From the NCBI GenBank assembly GCA_037200125.1, contig JBBCGS010000002.1, forward strand, positions 186,001-250,000: DNA of 64,000 nucleotides, given 5' to 3'. Shown here in pieces: positions 42,330-51,149 of this stretch (position 1 is its first letter; every line of letters begins with the position of its first letter). Source of the DNA: JADGHX01 sp037200125 (lineage in GTDB: Bacteria; Pseudomonadota; Gammaproteobacteria; Steroidobacterales; Steroidobacteraceae). Both the position numbers and the translations under genes were made by a program. The notes under the pieces were generated by a model, which saw only the letters and a list, made by a program, of their open reading frames with translations, had not been told where the DNA came from and ran no database searches.

Positions 42330-43181
42330 CTAGCTTTCGCCCAGAAGCTGCTTGATCTGCGCCACAGCTTCGTTGACGTGCATTTCGTATCCGACCTTGC
42401 CGATCTCCGGCGTCGACTTGCGGCCATCGCCGCCCACACCGTTCGGCGGTGGGGCATTCGGATCGGGCGGCGTACCGGGTGCCGGCCGGCGCTCCGTGCC
42501 GACGGCCTCCGGCAATTTGGCACGGCGTACCCAGGCATCCCGCGCGGGTTCCAGGTACATCATCTCGGAAGTGTCGTTGATGGAGGCATGCCCGCCCGGC
42601 GAAAGCCCCTTCGATGCGATGTAGGCGTCGAAGTCGTCATTCGATTTCTTGTAGGCATCCTCGCAGTAGACGACGCGAATACCCTGCGGCGCGTACTTGG
42701 CGTCGAGCTCCTTGGCAAGATCGGCCAGTTGCTTCTGCCCGCCGCCGTGGTCGCCCATCAGCACGACGTTTCTGAACCCGTTGCCGATGAGCTGCTCGGC
42801 GATTTCCTTGTTGATCTGCTGGTAGGTCTCTGGCGTGACGCCGATCGTTCCCGGCAGATCGGCGCTCGCCTTGTTGGGAGAGAACGGCAGCACCGGCGCG
42901 GCAATCGCGTTGCCCAGCGCTCGCGCAATGGCGACGACTTTGGCGTGCGCCACGAAGGTGTGCCCACCATTGACGGCCTGCGGCCCGCGCGTTTCCGTAC
43001 CGCCGTTGTACACCAGCGCCGTCGTCTTGCCGTGCGCGATGGCGTCCTTCACTTCGGGCCAGGTCATCAGCTCGAGATCGACGCGATCCCGCATCTGGGC
43101 CTTGCCTGTCGCGCCGTAGGCCGGAACCAAGGTTCCGGCGACCATCGCCGCCACTATTCCCGCTACAAAAAACTGCCGCAC
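42330..43181 (-). CDS. Secreted creatininase-family-like protein
   Basis: 283 residues. The start is GTG 43181 with GGAGG four bases upstream, giving a clean signal peptide (RQFFVAGIVAAMVAGTLVPA). The fold signature is present (MTWPEVKDAIAHGKTTALVY, RNVVLMGDHGGGQKQLADLA, ASINDTSEMMYLEPARDAWV). Family enzymes are metal-dependent amidohydrolases acting on creatinine or related amides in the cytosol, so an exported form is unusual. The first metal-ligand segment reads GGTETRGPQ instead of the usual STExHGPH, with the ligand His replaced. It is the last gene of cluster A. Confidence 0.8.
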   Translation of the reverse strand: MRQFFVAGIVAAMVAGTLVPAYGATGKAQMRDRVDLELMTWPEVKDAIAHGKTTALVYNGGTETRGPQAVNGGHTFVAHAKVVAIARALGNAIAAPVLPFSPNKASADLPGTIGVTPETYQQINKEIAEQLIGNGFRNVVLMGDHGGGQKQLADLAKELDAKYAPQGIRVVYCEDAYKKSNDDFDAYIASKGLSPGGHASINDTSEMMYLEPARDAWVRRAKLPEAVGTERRPAPGTPPDPNAPPPNGVGGDGRKSTPEIGKVGYEMHVNEAVAQIKQLLGES

Positions 43182-43255
43182 TACCCCTCCGATTCGGAGT
43201 CTGAGAAAAAAATTACGAGGTATCCGCGCGCAGCGGTTGCCCGCAACGCGGCTCA

Positions 43256-44341
43256 TCACTTGGCCGCGACGCTGCTACTTTGCGCTTCGGGGTGGATCAC
43301 GTAGGCCTGTACGAGCTTGACGCTCAGGTAGCCCGATATGGCCGTGTTCTGGCCAGTCTCGGGATCCGGGAATCCGTCCGCCAAACGCCGCAGCACCTTG
43401 TAGATGGACGCCGCGGAAGCCTGCCCGTAGGCCGCATGGTGTGTCGCCCACGAAGTGTTCATGGCGTAGTACCACTGCTCCACGTCGACGAACCCGCCCA
43501 GCACGCCTTCAGCGCCCTCGGGCGTGAGTTTCAAGCGCAGTTGCGCGGTCCGGAAAATGTTGATCGCGGGATCCCCCATGCCATCTTCCGGAACCAGGAG
43601 GCGATCGAACTTCTCGGTCTCGAGCACACCGTTGACGATGCGTCCCTTGGCGGTGGCGATGAACCGCTTGCCCCAGCGCGCGTCGACGCGTTGCGAACCG
43701 CCCGGCATGTAATTGCCGGTGGGCCCGGCGAGCAGCGTGTCCAACGTACGGTAGTAAGAAACCGTGACCTCGGGATCGTTCTTGAGGCTATCGACACCCG
43801 TCAGCTCGAAGGTCACACGGTTGAACGGCTTCTGCGCGCGCCACTTCGTGGTGATGATTCCCAGCTCGCCTTCCTGGCGGTAGTTGCGTATGCAGCCGAC
43901 GACGCGGAAGAGCTGATTGTCGATGCCCTTGCGGCCGTCATCGCTTTCGAAATCCTCCGGCGAGTCCTTGCCATCGAGGTTGATGCCGAGCGCGTACTTG
44001 CCGGTCGCCTCGTGGAACGGGAACTCGTCGGGCGTCGTGTCCGGCGACCAGATTTCCGCCTCGCGCTTGAGCTGCGTTTCGGCGAGCGTGCGCTTCTTGC
44101 CATCCTTCGGGAACAACTCGGCGAACTGCTCGCGCGGGCCGATGTTGAAGCCGTCCGGACATTCTTCCTTGTGGTCGGGCGTCTCGCGGACACCCCACGA
44201 GATTTCATTCGTCAGCACGTAGCCGATCTTGCCGCCGGGCGGTGCCCAGTCTTTCGGCGTATCGACGGCGGATGCGCTGGCCAGCATGGGCAGCATCAGC
44301 GCGCCCACGATCGTCATCGAAAAAGAATGTGAGCTCTTCAC
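43256..44341 (-). CDS. Exported protein of unknown function, cluster A member
   Basis: 361 residues starting at GTG 44341, which overlaps the preceding stop (GTGA) and has GAGG upstream. Signal peptide: MTIVGALMLPMLASASAVDT. The mature part is not a family I recognise. It is clearly related to the product of 57645-58871: GKYALGINLDGKDSPEDFES against GKYAFGFDLDSKVEPDSYED, followed in both by a GIDN/GVDNxLxRVxGC segment and later an RLKLTPEGA/RLHLDPDGS segment with a conserved repeat-like end. One Cys is shared. It accompanies DUF1552/DUF1592 genes in both clusters, so it is probably a functional partner. Confidence 0.7.
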   Translation of the reverse strand: MKSSHSFSMTIVGALMLPMLASASAVDTPKDWAPPGGKIGYVLTNEISWGVRETPDHKEECPDGFNIGPREQFAELFPKDGKKRTLAETQLKREAEIWSPDTTPDEFPFHEATGKYALGINLDGKDSPEDFESDDGRKGIDNQLFRVVGCIRNYRQEGELGIITTKWRAQKPFNRVTFELTGVDSLKNDPEVTVSYYRTLDTLLAGPTGNYMPGGSQRVDARWGKRFIATAKGRIVNGVLETEKFDRLLVPEDGMGDPAINIFRTAQLRLKLTPEGAEGVLGGFVDVEQWYYAMNTSWATHHAAYGQASAASIYKVLRRLADGFPDPETGQNTAISGYLSVKLVQAYVIHPEAQSSSVAAK

Positions 44342-45723
44342 TCTCGTCCTCCGAAATCCGTACGTAGCCAGAACGCCTTGTAGCCATTGCGGTAGCCGTA
44401 GAACTCGCCCCATTGATCGGCGGTCATGTCGCCGGGCGCTTTGTCACGATAGTGCGTGTAGACCGGACGCTCGCGGTAGGCCCACACGTGCAGCACACCG
44501 GGCTGATCCGGCTTTGCCTTCTTGCCGGTCATCGGGTCGATCCACATCGCGCTCCACAGCGCGTTGTCGGTCTTCGCGTCCTTGGGCGCCGGGACGTAGG
44601 GGAACCGCTCGAGACAACGCTTCGGATCGCCGCCGCCACAGACGGTGAATCGGTAGATCTGCGGCGAATCCGGGTGGTCGCAGGCCAGTTGATCCAGCGC
44701 GTCGTCCGCGCACATGTAGACGTAGACCGTCTTGCCTTTCTTGTCCGCAAGCACCAGACCGGTGGGGCTTTCCTGCACCATGAAATCGGCGGGCGGCTTC
44801 GGCGTGTACTGCGTGTACACGTTGTACCAACCAGGCACATCGCTGCCGTACATCTTGTTGAACGGCTCGCCACTGTGCGTATAGAGCGGCTGCTTGCGGA
44901 ACGTCCATTGGTAAATGCCCGGCGAACGCTCGATGACGCCGAACTCGCCGCGCGGCTTCGCGTAGGCCGGCGCGACGATCGGCTTCCAGTCGTCCAGACA
45001 TTCACCCACGCAGTTTGATTTGTCCGCCTGATCTTTCGAGCTGGCGTAAACCGAATAGTTGTCGATCGTGGTCAGCGCCCGTCCGGTCAGCCTCGTCGCG
45101 ACTTTGAACTGCGGCGGCACCATCGAAGGTGCGGAGGCGGGACGCCGCACGCCCACCTCACCTGTGGCGCCGCTGATGGCGCCATTCACCTCGCCTGGCT
45201 GATGATCGAGCACGGACGTGTAGAGCGCGTAGCCGTCGTAGGCCCACTGCTTCTGACCGTCCTTGCGCTGCGCGACGGTCCACTTGCCGACTGGCTTCGC
45301 ATCCTCGGCCGCGATTACAGGCGGCCACACATCGACGCAAGACGGACGAGTAGCCACTTCCGGCAACTCGAATCCACCCGGATACGGGCTCATCAGGCCG
45401 GCGTTGACCGTGTAGATCGTCTTGTCGCAGCTCGGCTGTCCCTTGCGCTCGCCCACCGGGCCGTTGCGGAGCTGATGCACCGGCCACGTATACAAGGTGC
45501 GGCCGCGAGCGTCCGCGAACACGGGACCTTCCTGCGCGGTGACGACGATCTGGAAACCCGGCGGCATGGGCGCCGTCTCGTACTGCTCCTTCGCGCCGAT
45601 CGGCTTCTCAGGCCAGTAAGACATGCTGCCGCTAGCCGCGGCTATCACGGGCACGGCCACCAGACACAACGCCAACAATCTCTCCAGTGTGCCCAAACCC
45701 GATTTTTTACTAACGAGGGTCAT
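44338..45723 (-). CDS. Exported protein with PF03640-like secreted repeats, cluster A
   Basis: 461 residues from ATG 45723 (overlaps the DUF1552 stop, ATGA). After the signal peptide come several copies of a secreted repeat with the pattern of a Gly-x-x-Leu-Tyr strand, then a C-x-x-x-W-x-P segment: ADARGRTLYTWPVHQ...CVDVWPPVIA; YSVYASSKDQADKSNCVGEC LDDWKPIVAP-type; ADKKGKTVYVYMC. QWAYDGYALYTSV and YQWTFRKQPLYTH are the alternating units. The repeats probably form beta-propeller-like or sandwich units. No cofactor motif is seen. A paralogue is at 53200-54552. Confidence 0.78.
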   Translation of the reverse strand: MTLVSKKSGLGTLERLLALCLVAVPVIAAASGSMSYWPEKPIGAKEQYETAPMPPGFQIVVTAQEGPVFADARGRTLYTWPVHQLRNGPVGERKGQPSCDKTIYTVNAGLMSPYPGGFELPEVATRPSCVDVWPPVIAAEDAKPVGKWTVAQRKDGQKQWAYDGYALYTSVLDHQPGEVNGAISGATGEVGVRRPASAPSMVPPQFKVATRLTGRALTTIDNYSVYASSKDQADKSNCVGECLDDWKPIVAPAYAKPRGEFGVIERSPGIYQWTFRKQPLYTHSGEPFNKMYGSDVPGWYNVYTQYTPKPPADFMVQESPTGLVLADKKGKTVYVYMCADDALDQLACDHPDSPQIYRFTVCGGGDPKRCLERFPYVPAPKDAKTDNALWSAMWIDPMTGKKAKPDQPGVLHVWAYRERPVYTHYRDKAPGDMTADQWGEFYGYRNGYKAFWLRTDFGGRE

Positions 45724-47063
45724 GCGACGATCTCGTTGAAGGGGTTCGAGGTCATGTTGCTCTTCGCGCCCCACGCCGGAAGCTCGAGGCCCATGATGCG
45801 CAGAGCGGTGTAGCCCACGCGTGTCACACCGGTCCCGCTGGCGTCGACGTGCAGGCCCGTCTTCGCGCGGCCGCCCGCGCGCCCGGCCGTGAACGAGACG
45901 AGGCTGTTGAGAGAATGGACGCGAGCGTCGCCGTGGTCGGTATTCGCGTAGATCAACATGTTATCGAGCAGCGTGCCGCCGCCCTCGCGCACCTTGCTGA
46001 AGGCCTCGACGAAATACGCCCACTCCTCGATGGCGCGCGACGCGAAGTACGCGTGGTTCGGCTGATAGCCAAGCGCTTTGTCGATAGGCTCTTCGTGCGT
46101 GGTCGTGTGGTGAGGCTTTTCGTAGCCCGCCCTCACCGTGTTCGCCTGCGCGTTCGAGTACGCCATGTTGAACACGCGGGTCTGGTCGCAGGCGACCGCC
46201 ATCACCATCAGGTCGGTCAGCAGGCGATGGCGCGTCTGGACCATCTCGACGTCGACGCCCATGCGCGGATCGCTGGTGACCACTGGCGGCGGATGGCAGG
46301 CCGCGATCGGCTCGGGCTTCGTGAGCTGCTGATCGAACTGCTTCTCGAGGTGACGCAAGCCGGTGAAGTACTCGTCGAGGCGCTCCTTGTCCCTCGCACC
46401 GACGGTCTTCTCCAGCGACTTGACCTCATCCTGCATGACAGACAGCACACTGCGGCGGACCATCACGCGCGGATTCGGCTTGAAGACCGGGGAGTTCGGG
46501 TCCTGGAAATCGGTGCCGAACAGGCGCGAGTACAGCTCCAGCGGCGAAATCTCCGGCGGATTCGGCGAGTTCTCGTTCTCGTAGCTGACCGTATTACGGA
46601 AATCGCCGGTCGCGGAAGCCGTCAGCGTGCGGAAGCGCGTCGAGCGGCTGATCTCGTTGGCGATCGTCATGTCGATCGTCTCGCCCGGGCGCTCGGCGCT
46701 GCCCTTCGGGGCCTTGCCGGTGCGGCCGATGATCCAGCCGGAGTAGTGGCAGAGATTCGGCTCGCCGTCACGGAACGCCGTGAGGTTCGTGATGAGGTTG
46801 ACGTGCTCGCGCACACGTTCGACCGGCGCCAGCTGCTGCGGAATCTCGTAGCCCGTTCCGGTTTTCTTGGGAACGAGGATGGCGTTGTTTCCGCCCAGGC
46901 CCCAGAACCACGTGCCGAATCGCACGGGCAGCTGTTCGCCATTGGCGTACGCGGTGCCGCTGTCGTTGAGGAAGCAGTTCAGAATCGGCAAGGCCACCGC
47001 CACCGCGCCGCCATTCAACATGCCACGCAGGACGTGGCGACGGCTCAGGTTCTTGTACTTCAT
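45720..47063 (-). CDS. Tat-exported DUF1552 protein, cluster A
   Basis: 447 residues. Twin-arginine signal SRRHVLRGMLNGGAVAVALP, then the DUF1552 pattern: PVRFGTWFWGLGGNNAILVP, SGWIIGRTGKAPKG, EISPLELYSRLFGTDFQDPN, VMVRRSVLSVMQDEVKSLEK, TRVFNMAYSNAQANTVRAGY and LIYANTDHGDARVHSLNSLV. The family is related to DUF1501/sulfatase-like proteins and is nearly always next to DUF1592 cytochromes; no reaction is established. Tat export implies folding, perhaps with a cofactor, in the cytoplasm. A paralogue is at 54598-55944. Confidence 0.9.
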   Translation of the reverse strand: MKYKNLSRRHVLRGMLNGGAVAVALPILNCFLNDSGTAYANGEQLPVRFGTWFWGLGGNNAILVPKKTGTGYEIPQQLAPVERVREHVNLITNLTAFRDGEPNLCHYSGWIIGRTGKAPKGSAERPGETIDMTIANEISRSTRFRTLTASATGDFRNTVSYENENSPNPPEISPLELYSRLFGTDFQDPNSPVFKPNPRVMVRRSVLSVMQDEVKSLEKTVGARDKERLDEYFTGLRHLEKQFDQQLTKPEPIAACHPPPVVTSDPRMGVDVEMVQTRHRLLTDLMVMAVACDQTRVFNMAYSNAQANTVRAGYEKPHHTTTHEEPIDKALGYQPNHAYFASRAIEEWAYFVEAFSKVREGGGTLLDNMLIYANTDHGDARVHSLNSLVSFTAGRAGGRAKTGLHVDASGTGVTRVGYTALRIMGLELPAWGAKSNMTSNPFNEIVA

Positions 47064-47083
47064 GGGAGGCACTTTCCTCGCGA

Positions 47084-48844
47084 TCAGAATTTGGGAGCCA
47101 GCGACGCGGTGATTTCAGCCGTCGGCGCGGCGTCGGACCGCTGTGCCGATTTCAGATCGGGCAGCGGATAGACCTTGCGCGCGCGCGGCTCGTAGACCTT
47201 GCTGAACGCGCCGCTCAGCGCGATCTCGCGCAGCAGGTCCGGGAAGACGTATCCCTCGTTCGCAAACCGCTCCGACAGGAACTCGAGCACTCGGCGGCTG
47301 TTGGTGTCGCTTTTCGTGCCCGTGGCGTATGCGAACGTTCGGCGCACGAGACACCATGGCAGCTGCGGGTTGTCGTGCAACGCTTTGCCCAGCCCGACCA
47401 CATCGTTGAACGCGACGCCGTCGAGATTGCCGCTGGTGTCGATATCCGCGCCGTTTTCCTGGTGACGGAACTGACCCGCGCCGTCGAACGACTCCATCGA
47501 GAGCCCCATCGGGTCCATGATGCGATGGCAACCGGCGCAGGATGGGTTCTTCAGGTGAAAGCCCACGCGCTCGCGCGCCGTCTTCACCTTGCCGTCGGGA
47601 TTCTGCACGGCGGAGAAATCGACATTCGCCGGCGGCTTCGGCACGGCCTGGCACAGCAGGACCTCGCGCAACGCCTTGCCGCGCAGAGTGGCCGAGCTGC
47701 GACCGGGATGCGAATGCAGCGCCTGAAAACTGACTTGAGTCAGCAGACCAGCGTACGGGCTGTCCGCAGGGAACTCGTAGGGCGTCCAGCCCGGCCCTTG
47801 CGAGGCGACCTTGTAGATCGGCGCAAGCGCCGGAGAAATGAATGTCTGGCGTGTCGTGAACAGATCACGATAGTCCTCGCGTCGCGTGAGCAGGTGGTAG
47901 ATCACCGTGCGCAGCGTCTGCTCGCGCGCGTCGACCGCGGTCTCGCCGGTAAAGGACGGATAGATCTGTCCGTCCTTGGTGAGCAACGCGAAGTTCTCGA
48001 ACTCGAACATGTCGTCGAACAGCGCGCGCACGCCGTCCTCGAGCCTGGGGCTCGCGAGCATCCGATCGACCTGCTTCGCCAGGCCTTCGCGCGTAAGAAG
48101 CGCCCCGCTCTGCGCGGCCTTCAGCAACTGCGCGTCCGGCGCGGCGTTCCACAGGAACAGGCTGAGCCGGGTGGCGAGCGACCAGCCGTCGAGCCGCTGC
48201 TGGCCCGAATGCTCCGGATCGGGCTCCGAGGCTTCCGCGACGAGCAGCACGTTCGGGCTGAGCAGCATGCCCTCGAGCACCACGCCGAGCCCGTCATAGA
48301 AATCCTTCAGCGCGTCGGCCGATTTGCCGGCCTCCTCCACGAGCGCGTCGATGTGCGCGGCGGGCACAGTCCGGCGGTACAACAGAGGCGCGACGTATTC
48401 GATGAACGTGCGGGCACAATTCGGGTCCGCCGCATCGGGCGCCGTCGGCACGCAGGGAATCAGGTATTCGCGGCTGCCCTCTTTGATGACCTGCGCAGCC
48501 ACCTTGGCGGCCGTCTTCTGGTACATCTCCAACTGCGCTTCCGTCAGCCCGGCCGTCGCCGCGCCGCTGGCCAACAGGCCGTCGGTGCGCGGCAGGGCTG
48601 CGAATCGCGTCGTCGGCTGCACGTTGGGGCCGAACACGTACGACAGCGTGTTCAGGTACTGCTGCTGTGTGAGCAGGCGCATGCTCGCGGGCGTGCCCTT
48701 GGATTCCGGCTCGCCGTGACGACCCGCCACGCCCAATCCGGCGAACACGCCGACGGCCACTGCAACCACGCCGGCCGTCCATGACAGCCAGGGCCGACCA
48801 GGCTGTCGCAGATGTCGGATCAGGTTTCGCGCTCGCTGCAGCAT
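47084..48844 (-). CDS. DUF1592/1588/1585-type c-haem protein, cluster A
   Basis: 586 residues with an N-terminal signal/anchor (LSWTAGVVAVAVGVFAGLGV). Domain order follows the family: LLTQQQYLNTLSYVFG, then RTFIEYVAPLLYRRTVP, then QRLDGWSLATRLSLFLWNAA and LFTTRQTFISPALAPIYK, then the DUF1588-type region LHSHPGRSSATLRGKALREV. A single haem-binding CAGCH in NPSCAGCHRIMDPMGLSMES precedes the DUF1585 end LPWCLVRRTFAYATG. These proteins pair with DUF1552 proteins in Planctomycetes and some Proteobacteria; the substrate is unknown. A paralogue is at 55984-57648. Confidence 0.9.
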   Translation of the reverse strand: MLQRARNLIRHLRQPGRPWLSWTAGVVAVAVGVFAGLGVAGRHGEPESKGTPASMRLLTQQQYLNTLSYVFGPNVQPTTRFAALPRTDGLLASGAATAGLTEAQLEMYQKTAAKVAAQVIKEGSREYLIPCVPTAPDAADPNCARTFIEYVAPLLYRRTVPAAHIDALVEEAGKSADALKDFYDGLGVVLEGMLLSPNVLLVAEASEPDPEHSGQQRLDGWSLATRLSLFLWNAAPDAQLLKAAQSGALLTREGLAKQVDRMLASPRLEDGVRALFDDMFEFENFALLTKDGQIYPSFTGETAVDAREQTLRTVIYHLLTRREDYRDLFTTRQTFISPALAPIYKVASQGPGWTPYEFPADSPYAGLLTQVSFQALHSHPGRSSATLRGKALREVLLCQAVPKPPANVDFSAVQNPDGKVKTARERVGFHLKNPSCAGCHRIMDPMGLSMESFDGAGQFRHQENGADIDTSGNLDGVAFNDVVGLGKALHDNPQLPWCLVRRTFAYATGTKSDTNSRRVLEFLSERFANEGYVFPDLLREIALSGAFSKVYEPRARKVYPLPDLKSAQRSDAAPTAEITASLAPKF

Positions 48845-48971
48845 CAGTCAGAACCTCAACTCAGAAAAAGAACCGGACTCTCCAACCTATTTGCCCTTAC
48901 GGGGCCGGATCAATGAGCCCTGAAGCGCAACGATTTAGCGCGGCTAAAGCCAGCGCCTCGCGTGCGCTCCT

Positions 48972-50210
48972 TCAGTACCGCATGCGGTCGATGTCCCCGG
49001 GTTCGACCGCCCCGGCCGCATTGCCCCAGGAGTTACGCACGAAGCTCAGCAGCGCCGCCGCCTGCTCGTCGCTGAGTTTCTGGCCGAACGGCGTCATCGA
49101 TTGCCACGGCCGCTGCCACTCGCCGGAGGGCGCGGGCACGGGAAGGCGCGGGCCGTTGATGACCAGGTCGACCAGCGAAGACGGATCCGGCGCCTGCGCG
49201 AAAGCGCTGCCCGCCAGGGGTGGCCCCGTATCGGCCGAACCCTTGCCGGTCGGTAAGTGGCAGGTGCCACAGTGGATGTCGTACTGCTTCGCGCCCAGCT
49301 CCATCATCTTCTGGCTGGGGCGGTGTCCCGTATCGCCGCCGGGCGACAGGCTCTTGAGGTAGACGGCCATTGCGCGCGTGTCCTCCTCGGACAGGTGGCG
49401 CGTACTGTTCAGCACCACCTCGTCCATCGTCCCCATGAGGCGGGCGCGCGACCCGACGCCGAGCTTCAGGTAGCCGGCCAGGTCGGCTTCGGACCACGCC
49501 TTCAATCCGTGCGGCGACGAAGTCAGATTGGGGGCGCCCCGCCGCACCGGCCCACGCTCATCGTCGGGCTCATCGAGTACGCCACCTGTGTACGGCGCCG
49601 AGGTCTTCTCGGCGCCGAGCAGGTTGCGCGGCGAATGGCAGGCGCCGCAGTGGGCGAGCGCCTCCACGAGATAGGCGCCGCGATTCCACTGTTCCGAACG
49701 GTTCGCCTCCGGCGCGAACCTGCCTTCATTGAAATAGAGCGCCTTCCACGGGCCCAGCAACCAGCGCTGGCCGAACAGGAATCGCATGTCGTTCGTTTTC
49801 GCCGGCGCGCTCACCGGACGCAGGCTCATGAAGTAGTCGTACAACGCGCGCACATCGGCGTCGCTGATCTTCGTGAAGCTGGTGTACGGAAATGCGGGGT
49901 ACAGATGCTGGCCGTCGGAGCGCACCCCACGCCGAACGGCGGCGTCGAATTGCTCGAAGGTCCAGGAGCCGATGCCGGTCGCCTTGTCTGGCGTGATGTT
50001 GGTCGAGTAGATCGTGCCGAAATCGGTTGGGAACGACACGCCCCCGGCAAACACCTCGCCGCCCGGCACCGTGTGGCAGCTCACGCAGTTGGCGGCGCGG
50101 ACCAGGTACTCGCCCCGTTGGACCGCAGTCTCGGCCTGCGCGGCACACAGTGGCGCCAGCAGCCACGTGCCAAGGATCAACCGAACAGCGAGCTTCATCA
50201 CCGGAGACAT
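48972..50210 (-). CDS. Periplasmic tri-haem cytochrome c
   Basis: 412 residues with a signal peptide (LAVRLILGTWLLAPLCAAQA). Three haem sites are visible: CVSCH (RAANCVSCHTVPGGEVFAGG), CGACH (ALAHCGACHSPRNLLGAEKT) and CGTCH (YDIHCGTCHLPTGKGSADTG). This is the layout of the cytochrome subunits of membrane alcohol/gluconate dehydrogenases, which pass electrons from periplasmic dehydrogenases to the respiratory chain. No dehydrogenase subunit of that kind is adjacent; the partners here would be the DUF1592/DUF1552 proteins. The start could be ATG 50198. Confidence 0.92.
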   Translation of the reverse strand: MSPVMKLAVRLILGTWLLAPLCAAQAETAVQRGEYLVRAANCVSCHTVPGGEVFAGGVSFPTDFGTIYSTNITPDKATGIGSWTFEQFDAAVRRGVRSDGQHLYPAFPYTSFTKISDADVRALYDYFMSLRPVSAPAKTNDMRFLFGQRWLLGPWKALYFNEGRFAPEANRSEQWNRGAYLVEALAHCGACHSPRNLLGAEKTSAPYTGGVLDEPDDERGPVRRGAPNLTSSPHGLKAWSEADLAGYLKLGVGSRARLMGTMDEVVLNSTRHLSEEDTRAMAVYLKSLSPGGDTGHRPSQKMMELGAKQYDIHCGTCHLPTGKGSADTGPPLAGSAFAQAPDPSSLVDLVINGPRLPVPAPSGEWQRPWQSMTPFGQKLSDEQAAALLSFVRNSWGNAAGAVEPGDIDRMRY

Positions 50211-50290
50211 CCACCACGCCCCTGCCGGGCGATCCGCGTTATTCAATCTGAGCGTCATTCGCGAGAGCCATTGGGGTAATCGACGCGGGA

Positions 50291-50740
50291 CTATTTCTTC
50301 GGCTCCCGGTAAGTGTCGTGACAACTCTTGCACGTGAGCGCCGCCGGCACCTTCGGTCCGGCCGCCGCTACTCCACCCGCCTCCGCAACCTTGGCGAGTT
50401 CCGCCGTGGACGCCACGAACTCATCGAGGCGTTTCGCGAAATCGGGCCAGTTCTTCCAGACTTCGGGCTTCGCGTGCCCGCCCGCAACCTCGAGCTCGAA
50501 AGCCTTCTTGGCCGTCTCCGCCGTCACCGCGAGGACCTTGACGTGTGTAGCGAAGCTTTCGGGCGGCGCCTTCTGTTGAAGGATCATGTTTATCGCGCCC
50601 ATCTCTTCCCCGAGCGTTCTCATGATGTGAACGCGATAGTCGATTGCGTCCTGGTCATCCGCGCGCGCAACTCCGGGCACCGTGATACTCGCGGCGAGAG
50701 AGAGTCCAGTGACGATGGCGAGTACCTTTATTCGAATCAT
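50291..50740 (-). CDS. Cytochrome c'-type periplasmic haem protein
   Basis: 149 residues: a signal peptide then a four-helix domain (DAIDYRVHIMRTLGEEMGAI, AKPEVWKNWPDFAKRLDEFV) ending in the haem site CKSCH (ALTCKSCHDTYREPKK), the C-terminal position typical of cytochrome c'. Possible roles are electron transfer or gas binding. It is related to 51150-51593 and sits 3 bases from the HiPIP gene stop, so it is in the same operon. Confidence 0.9.
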   Translation of the reverse strand: MIRIKVLAIVTGLSLAASITVPGVARADDQDAIDYRVHIMRTLGEEMGAINMILQQKAPPESFATHVKVLAVTAETAKKAFELEVAGGHAKPEVWKNWPDFAKRLDEFVASTAELAKVAEAGGVAAAGPKVPAALTCKSCHDTYREPKK

Positions 50741-50742
50741 GC

Positions 50743-51132
50743 TCAGCCCTTCATGCTCCAGGAATCACAATGACCGGTGACACTGACCGGGCCACTGAAA
50801 ATCATGCAGTTGCCGCAAGCAGGCTTAGTCTTCTGCGCAGGATCGCTTTCCTGCGCAGTGAAGAGTCCGCAGGCGGTGCAAGCTTTGGCGGGTTCCGGCG
50901 CAATGTCGGTGTAATGCAGAGACTCCCGCAGAGCCTCTGAATCAGGGTTGACGCACGACGTCGCACCCGAGGCACCCGAGGCACCCGAGGCACCCGAGGC
51001 ACCCGAGGCACCCGAGGCACCCGAGGCACCCGAGGCACCCGAGGCACGTTGAACCGTCAACGGTAGCGCCGCAACCGCCGTCAGCAACTTCAGACCGCGG
51101 CGGATGAGTTCTCGACGATGTAGCTCACGCAT
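50743..51132 (-). CDS. High-potential iron-sulfur protein with repeat linker
   Basis: 129 residues; periplasmic one-electron carrier with a [4Fe-4S] cluster. The N-terminus is Tat-like (HRRELIRRGLKLLTAVAALP). The HiPIP cysteine pattern follows: CTACGLF, CGNCMIFSGPVSVTGHCDSW. An extra Cys lies just before CMIF. Between signal and domain is a run of (Ala-Ser-Gly)9 encoded by perfect 9-bp repeats. HiPIPs commonly reduce reaction centres or oxidases. Here it is bracketed by two cytochrome c' genes, suggesting one electron-transfer chain. Confidence 0.92.
   Translation of the reverse strand: MRELHRRELIRRGLKLLTAVAALPLTVQRASGASGASGASGASGASGASGASGASGATSCVNPDSEALRESLHYTDIAPEPAKACTACGLFTAQESDPAQKTKPACGNCMIFSGPVSVTGHCDSWSMKG
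50963..51043. repeat. 9-bp tandem repeat, 9 perfect units
   Basis: GCACCCGAG on the plus strand, coding the Ala-Ser-Gly linker of the HiPIP. Length changes would keep frame and alter the tether between the signal region and the iron-sulfur domain. Confidence 0.95.
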
Positions 51133-51149
51133 TCAGGCGCCCTATGTGA

